From NCBI GenBank assembly GCA_965153355.1, contig OZ231128.1, positions 27,652,001-27,716,000 of the forward strand: a stretch of DNA of 64,000 bases, read 5' to 3'. Every line of letters starts with the position of its first letter. The stretch's first letter is position 1. Source of the DNA: Flaccisagitta enflata (Eukaryota > Chaetognatha > Sagittoidea > Aphragmophora). Below are positions 47,405 to 64,000 of the stretch, in pieces. A program made the position numbers and the translations under genes. A model generated the notes under the pieces. The model was not told where the DNA came from. It ran no database searches and saw only the letters and a program-made list of their open reading frames with translations.

Positions 47405-47631
47405 CGACTGCCAAATCTTCCGTCACCACCTGCTATATGGGCCATAACCCCGAAGATCAAAGCGTGGTCTATTGTCTCGTGCGAGTTAGCTTCCAATCTC
47501 AAAAAAGATTAACAGATGTTGAAATTGGCAATTTTGTAGCAGCTCTCCCATCCTCAGCAATCCCCTCAAAACATCTAAGAGATTCTAGTCACGCGAATGG
47601 TTGTTTGTGGTCACGTTTTGCTCCTTCCTAA
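47405..47631 (+). CDS. Weak candidate 3'-terminal exon, unknown product
   Basis: A pyrimidine-rich acceptor (ttgattgctctcag) opens a frame of about 75 codons to TAA, with balanced, non-repetitive composition (e.g. SVVYCLVRVSFQSQKRLTDV). No family is recognised, and no partner exon was found upstream, so it could be a chance frame, a pseudo-exon or a fragment of an unseen + strand gene. A donor-like gtaagc follows the stop by a few bases, so an internal exon in another frame is not excluded. Confidence 0.22.
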
Positions 47632-48374
47632 GATGTAAGCCGGGGCGTGATAATCACCTTTGAGCTGATATACGTATTGATTAAATCAAGAATAGAAAAA
47701 AAAGGCTCCAGGGTGAGATTCAATGTGACACACAAATAAGAACTAGAAATTGGCCGGTCACAAAATAAAAAAGAATTGCACTATTTCCAGGATCGAATAC
47801 TTGGTGGTAGGCAAAAACTGCATGTAGGCAATGTGAAGCATGATAAAATATCTGAATGAAACTTAGGTTTTAGTCCCATTAATTTCTTTACAGGCTATAA
47901 TGGAAATCCCTGTATAATAACTGAAACAGTGAACAAAAAACTGAGCCCGAGCGTGCAACAATGTGTCCCCACTATCTTTGCATGTATTGACTTGGGCAGT
48001 AGACATGTGATGAGTGCAACAATTCATCCCATACTACCTTGGCGGAAAAAAATCTTCCGCTCTAAAAAAACGTTGAGGGAGGCCTGCGTCTGAAAGAATT
48101 GAGCACTGGACCTCCGATTGGTTGCATTTGAAAGATTTGAAGCAACTCTCATGAGACCAATCTGGGGTTGACTCATTTATATAGTGTAAGCTTCCATTAC
48201 ATACACATCTTTTGGCCTTGCTCAAATCAACAAGTTAATTACAATAACATCGTATGCGACAAACCTTTCCAACCAGAAAGTTTTGGTCGATATGAAAAAA
48301 TGAACCAGTTGGAACCTTTATCCCTGGACGTCCCAATTCAAATAACTACTTTGAAAATAAACATTGTGTTGCTC
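47632..48374. other. Intergenic stretch, no gene seen
   Basis: No supported exon or repeat. Confidence 0.4.
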
Positions 48375-48430
48375 GACCGGCGGACTGGAGGACGGGCAAA
48401 CTGATTTGCAGTCGTGCAACACGCGACTAA
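48375..48430 (+). mobile_element. Hairpin-repeat right-end fragment
   Basis: CGACCGGCGGACTGGAGGAC, GGGCAAACTGATTTGCAGTC, then AGTCGTGCAACACGCGACTA and AA. Confidence 0.65.
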
Positions 48431-48541
48431 ATGTCTGCGGGAACAAGTGGCGCTCCGGCGTTGGTGCGGCTGATCACAGTCCATAACAAAAGAACAAGAA
48501 AAGGAAAGAGGAATAAGACACGGGAGGAAAAAAAGGGAAGG

Positions 48542-48545
<4 letters not shown>

Positions 48546-48609
<64 letters not shown>
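48546..48609. repeat. (GA)n microsatellite
   Basis: About 32 GA units. Confidence 0.96.
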
Positions 48610-50287
<1,678 letters not shown>

Positions 50288-50406
50288 AAAAACGCAGACA
50301 GAAAAGCAGCATGACACCTAAAGATAGTACGGCTTTTGAACAGACAGAGCGTGAAAAAGCTGGGAGGAGAGACGAGATACGCACTCACAGAATACCGGAA
50401 ATTTTC

Positions 50407-50585
50407 AGTCGCATGCACGCGACTCTATAAACCGCTGTCGGTTGGTCAGTCGGTCGGTCCATAACACTTTGGTTTTTTGGCATTTTCGGCATTACCACTC
50501 CTGCCCTAATACTTGGTTGGCCTATTTTATCACTGCCCCTGCCCACCTGCACGCGACTTCGGTAGCCGTGTATCTGGCCTTGTTT
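50407..50585 (-). mobile_element. Hairpin-ended repeat, family 1 (intact)
   Basis: CAGTCGCATGCACGCGACTC hairpin, TATAAACC, TCGGTCGGTCC, boxes CACTCCTGCCC and CACTGCCCCTGCCC, arm GCACGCGACTTCGG, GTAGCCGTGTATCTGGCC and TTGTTTT. Confidence 0.88.
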
Positions 50586-51125
50586 TAGTCACTAGTTAAG
50601 CGACTTCATAACCCGCTATGTCAGTTCACACTTGATCTTTTTGGCTGTTTCGGTGAAGTAGTTTTTTTAAGCGCAAAGAAATCCAATGACGGAAAGGTTA
50701 TGATTTTCTGTTTTACCTAAGCCTTTTTAACTTCGGTTAATGCAAAATTTAGGTAGATTTCCTTTGCTAGATTTCTTTCAGCCACTTATTCAACTTCGTG
50801 GATAAGTCGAGTGTGAGTTGGTCGGTATATCGGTCTGTTTATGACACTAAGCCTTTTTGTCATTTCATGGGGACTTAAAATGTTGCAGAGTGTAAAAAAA
50901 TGCCAAACAATAAGAAATTGTTTACAATAAGAAAGAATTTGATGTTGGAAAAGTTGAAAAGAACTGAAATTTGATATTGAATATGAATTTGAATATGAAT
51001 TTGAATTTGATATTGAAAAAGTTGAAAGAACTGAAAAACTTCAGATTGAATTAAATTAAAAAGTTGGAAATAGTTAAAATGATTTTTAAGTTTCCGCACG
51101 CGACTTCTAGGCGTTGACCTTGTTT
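50586..51125 (-). mobile_element. Hairpin-repeat ends spaced 540 bp apart (possible long copy)
   Basis: TTTTAGTCACTAGTTAAGCG, ACTTCATAACCCGCTATGTC start right after the previous element. CGCACGCGACTTCTAGGC, GTTGACCTTGTTTTC ends near 51,125. Between them lie another hairpin-like end (ACTTCGTGGATAAGTCG near 50,797) and GAATTTGAATATGAATTTG short repeats. It may be nested fragments. Confidence 0.45.
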
Positions 51126-51362
51126 TCAATATCCGAGAGGGTTCTTCCATGGCGGTGATAAAAGATAGCAAGGCTGGGCCAACTGAAAAAAAAAGTTCGG
51201 GGAAAGCAAGAGAAAATCTGTGTAAAAGTAAAAACTATAAACTTGCAACATTTGTTTCTGTGATTACGCTCGTTGTAAAATTTCCCTCGCCATTTCCGGA
51301 ATGGCCTCAGATAACAACAAAAAAGCCTGTCTGAATTTAAACTGACAACCATGAGACCGACC

Positions 51363-51430
51363 AAAACGACGACGATGACGACGATATCGACGACGATGAT
51401 GAAAGCGACGACGACGACGAGGACAACGCC
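51363..51430. repeat. (GAC/GAT)n trinucleotide block
   Basis: Degenerate ACGACGATG triplets. One frame would read as poly-Asp, but no start or splice support was found. Confidence 0.8.
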
Positions 51431-51590
51431 AACGATCACAGTTCTACCATCTTGCCAAAAAGAATTTTCCTTCTGAAATCGAATAAATCTACAACTACCA
51501 AATTGGTCCCATTAAAAAGAGTTGTTCAAATTTTTTTTTCAGATGGGGACCAATCTGGGGTCAGTAGCTTTATTTGTATAGGAGCAGCAC

Positions 51591-51709
51591 TTTTTACGTG
51601 CGACAAAGCACCCCTATAACTGGCTGTGTCTGTTGGTTGGTCTGTATGTCTGTAATGCATTCGTTTGACGATTTACACGTCGCACCTTATTGGCCTACTT
51701 GGCCTTGTA
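51591..51709 (-). mobile_element. Hairpin-ended repeat, family 4
   Basis: TTTTTACGTGCGACAAAGCA, CCCCTATAACTGGCTGTGTC, TGTTGGTTGG block, arm ACGTCGCACCTTATTGGCC and TACTTGGCCTTG. Second copy of the family seen at 25,318. Confidence 0.82.
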
Positions 51710-52013
51710 TTATAAACTTCATGCTTACTATCATGGATGAAGGGGATCCGGGGAGGGGTCTGAGGGGTCCCCAAGGGTCTCATTCCCCCAAAAATATTTT
51801 TCAAGTCTGTACTTTGCATCTTTAGTATTAACAGGACCAGTTGATAAATATTCTCTGTTTTAAACCAAAAAAATCTAATTCTTGCCTTTTTATGTCAGAA
51901 TAGGCCCTCTGAGTGCCCTCTGTGGGGGCTCCATAGATTGACTTCCCCAGATTGGTGCTCTTCCAATTCAGTCTCATCATTTTTAGCCTAAAAATAACCC
52001 AGATGATCGATGT

Positions 52014-52184
52014 TTTTAATCGCGGACACGCGACTCTACACCTTGCCGTGTCGGTCGGTAGGTCGGTAGGTCGGTCGGTAGATCGGTCGGTAGGTCCGTC
52101 ACATTTTTGAATTCCGAGCGGTTTTCGCATCACTGCTCCTGCCCAACCATCCGCGACTGGATTGCCGTGTATCCGGCCTTGTTT
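52014..52184 (-). mobile_element. Hairpin-ended repeat, family 1b (intact)
   Basis: TTTTTAATCGCGGACACGCG, ACTCTACACCTTGCCGTG, (TCGGTAGG)n, CACTGCTCCTGCCC, AACCATCCGCGACTGG, ATTGCCGTGTATCCGGCC. Same subfamily as 3,214. Confidence 0.88.
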
Positions 52185-52761
52185 GTTATAATTGAAGAAA
52201 TCCATTTTTTGCCTCATTTACTAATTGAGGCTCATTAAGGGCCCAAAAGGTTTTTTTCACCCAGAAACATTTTTCTCTAGTTCATGCCTATCAGTTTGAG
52301 CCATAACATGACCTAATTGGCCATAATTGTAAACGGGATGACGAATGTATTACGGGGCGCCTATAGTGGGGGAGCCACAGAGGGGAAAGACTACGTGCCG
52401 TCGTAGTGGTGAAAATTTAAATACCCGTTCGTGTTACACATGTGTTTTCTACAGTCTTCTATCTTTAAAGACACACAAAGCATATTTAAAGAGGTAAAAC
52501 AACACGTATTCTGACGAATATTGCAGTAAGGAAAAAAGGAAAAACAACAACAACAACAACAACAACAACAAAAATAGCGCGTGCATACATTGGTGAAAAA
52601 AAGGCTTAGAAATCAAAACAACAACAAAACAAATCAAAAATGTGTTTCAATGAATATTGTACATGATCCGGCAAAGCCATTTTCCGTCCTTCCGCGAAAC
52701 CGTCTTTCGGTCTGTTGTTGGGTTTCATTCTCGCATAGAAAAGTAAAAAAAATGTACTCAC
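52185..52761. other. Intron/intergenic sequence with (AAC)n
   Basis: Downstream of the minus-strand exon at 52,762. Holds an (AAC)n tract at 52,540-52,571. The next exon of that gene was not recognised here. Confidence 0.45.
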
Positions 52762-62218
<9,457 letters not shown>

Positions 62219-62221
62219 CTG

Positions 62222-62237
62222 ATGTGTGAGAAAGAGA

Positions 62238-62325
<88 letters not shown>

Positions 62326-62330
62326 AAAGA
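62222..62330. repeat. (GA)n microsatellite forming a pyrimidine tract
   Basis: On the minus strand this is (CT)n followed by TTTCTCTTTCTCTTTCTCAC and ACATCAG, directly upstream of the transmembrane exon. It therefore doubles as the 3' splice-site pyrimidine tract. Confidence 0.95.
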
Positions 62331-62460
62331 AAAATAAAGAAGTCGAAATACTGTTTCGGTCGATTCCCAAAACAAATCGTCAACTTACATGCAATGAGAC
62401 ACTTGCTGCTGAATTGACTCATATATTAATCGGATGAAAAATATCACAAAATGGGCTAGT

Positions 62461-62465
62461 GCACA

Positions 62466-62517
<52 letters not shown>
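62461..62517. repeat. (CA)n microsatellite
   Basis: About 27 CA units, followed at 62,516 by a hAT-like start CAGGGCCGTGGAGAGAAAT. Confidence 0.95.
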
Positions 62518-62519
<2 letters not shown>

Positions 62520-62584
62520 GCCGTGGAGAGAAATGGCGGGCCCCCCTTCTAGCCCATATGGTCGGGCCCCCCTTCCCCCTTTTT

Positions 62585-63051
62585 GGGCAGCGGCCCCAAA
62601 GGGCCGATGTCCTATAGAACACAGGGGGGAATTTCCAGACGTCCGTCCGTCCGTCCGTCCGTCCGTCCGTCCGTCCGTCCGTCCGTCCGTCCCCCCCGTT
62701 GGCCATCAAGACCTCAAATCTGCCCTCCCAGCCCTCAATTTAGTCTTCGAGGCCTCAAATCAGCCATCCAGGCTTATAATCAGCCCCCTCAGCCTCAAAT
62801 CTTCCACCAGACCTCAAATCTGCCCTCCAGACCTTCAATTAGCCTCTAAAGCATCAAACCAGCCGACTGTGGCTCAAATTTGCCCTCAAAACCTCAAATC
62901 TGCTCTCCAAGCCTTAATTCTGCCCTCCAGCCTTCAAATATACCTTCAGTGGCCTAAATTAGTCATTGAAGGCCTGAAATATGCCCCCTCAGGACGTCTG
63001 GAAATTCCCCCCTGTGTTCTACAGGACATCGGCCCTTTGGGGCCGCTGCCC
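62585..63051. mobile_element. Family-C element with ~60-bp inverted arms
   Basis: Arm GGGCAGCGGCCCCAAAGGGC + CGATGTCCTATAGAACACAG + GGGGGAATTTCCAGACGTCC at 62,585-62,644 is repeated inverted at 62,992-63,051 with one or two mismatches. Inside are (GTCC)n at 62,639-62,693 and about fourteen ~20-bp CCTCAAATCTGCCCTCCA-like units. The outer end contains the small hairpin CGGCCC-CAAA-GGGCCG. Non-coding; superfamily unknown. Confidence 0.85.
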
Positions 63052-63206
63052 TGCTCTCACTCCACTTCATCACTGAATCACTTCCAGCAGGGCATCGGGT
63101 ACCGCTGACCATGTGCGATCCTTGGATGACTAGTTCTCTATACCCCCTATATTCTCTACATTTTAAATTAATTATCATCAATGCATTGTTTTAAAAGGTT
63201 CTCATA

Positions 63207-63919
63207 CAGTGGAAACCTGATATAACGGTTTTGAAGGGACTTGGGAATTTTGGTTGTTAAATCCGAATGTTGTTAAATCGAATTACCATTTTGATAATTT
63301 TCTTATGAAAAAAAAGCTGAAGTAAAATCAAATTAGCCTATATATATGCTGAATGAATTTCAGTGGTTAACTATTCATGCAATTAGCAAACAGAGCGAGA
63401 GATTTACAGATGGAGCCTTTGATATGCTTGTTTTAATATATTCATGATGAATTATTGTATATAATATACTATAACTTTTTAGCTAGTATAGAATATTGTA
63501 ATACTTATATAAAAATCCATTTTGATTTAAATCTATCTTAACAAAAATAATAAAAATATTCATTTTTATTCCATAATTTTTGTATTTCTTTTATTATTTT
63601 TTCCATGCACTTGTTTGAATTTTTTATTCAAACCTTTTTAGTTTTTGTAATATTAAATGTTAGCTAAAATGATAATTAATCATGAATAGATTTATTGTCA
63701 AATCAATCAAAATATACATCAATACTGTTAAATTAGGTGAAAAGTTTCTACGGGACCAAAAAATAAAACCTGTAAATCAGGTTTAGCTGTTAAATCAGGT
63801 GTTGTTTTATCAGGAAAAATTAACATTGTAAAAACCTATAAAATTTTGGGACCTAAGCATCATGGTTGCTAAATCAGAAGTGCTGTTAAATCAGGTGCCG
63901 ATAAGGCAGTAGTCCACTG
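63207..63919. mobile_element. pogo/Tc1-mariner-like MITE, TA target
   Basis: Left end CAGTGGAAACCTGATATAAC; right end, inverted, CAGTGGACTACTGCCTTATC. TA lies on both sides (63,205-63,206 and 63,920-63,921). GTTAAATCAGGT/GTTAAATCGAAT motifs recur within both ends. About 713 bp and AT-rich, with no transposase frame. Confidence 0.7.
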
Positions 63920-64000
63920 TACTTATACCTCCAGGATTTGCAACCTGGCATTGGTTTTTGCTGAAATTTCTTTTTTCTATGTGAGAAAACAAAAAAAATC

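Noticed and set aside
51149-51520. 61-codon frame starting with a good ATG context, followed by an Asp-rich frame
   Set aside because: The first frame stops before the acidic one, which is a GAC/GAT microsatellite without a start. A decayed retrocopy is possible but cannot be supported.

Overview
This window is from a eukaryotic nuclear genome, most likely an invertebrate animal. It holds spliced genes with GT-AG introns, a metazoan-type reticulon domain, large AT-rich intergenic spaces, and an extreme load of microsatellites, minisatellites and short non-autonomous transposons. The species and phylum cannot be fixed from the sequence alone. Nothing looks bacterial or viral, and no rRNA, tRNA or CRISPR array was recognised.

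Layout. 1-40,000: no convincing gene. This part is microsatellites ((CT)n/(GA)n, (GT)n/(CA)n, (TTTC)n, (GTAT)n), dispersed copies of a 140-240 bp hairpin-ended repeat superfamily, hAT-type and pogo-type MITEs with visible target-site duplications, and several fold-back elements. 40,100-43,822 (+): a reticulon-family gene. Five similar, phase 0-0 acidic exons precede the exons that encode the reticulon homology domain (two long membrane hairpins) and the stop codon; its 5' start was not found. 43,823-52,700: repeats and unassigned sequence with one weak exon candidate (47,405-47,631). 52,762-62,218 (-): two phase-compatible exons of a single-pass membrane protein, separated by a 9-kb intron made mostly of satellite DNA. 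62,219-64,000: microsatellites, an inverted-repeat element and a large pogo-like MITE.

The two recognisable genes converge (reticulon on +, membrane protein on -). There is no operon-like cooperation. The main biology is how repeats build and invade gene structure: tandemly duplicated coding exons in the reticulon, two hairpin repeats in opposite orientation inside its penultimate intron, and a membrane-protein exon whose 3' splice site uses a (CT)n microsatellite as its pyrimidine tract and whose 5' splice site belongs to a minisatellite with many more GTGAGT copies.

The strongest candidate for something undescribed is the dispersed hairpin superfamily. Several sequence families share one architecture (terminal hairpin, GACC/GACG tandem block, GGGCAGGGGC box, opposite-end arm). 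The hairpin arms and the distant sub-terminal arm change together between families. This resembles Helentron-associated non-autonomous elements, but no autonomous partner is present in the window.
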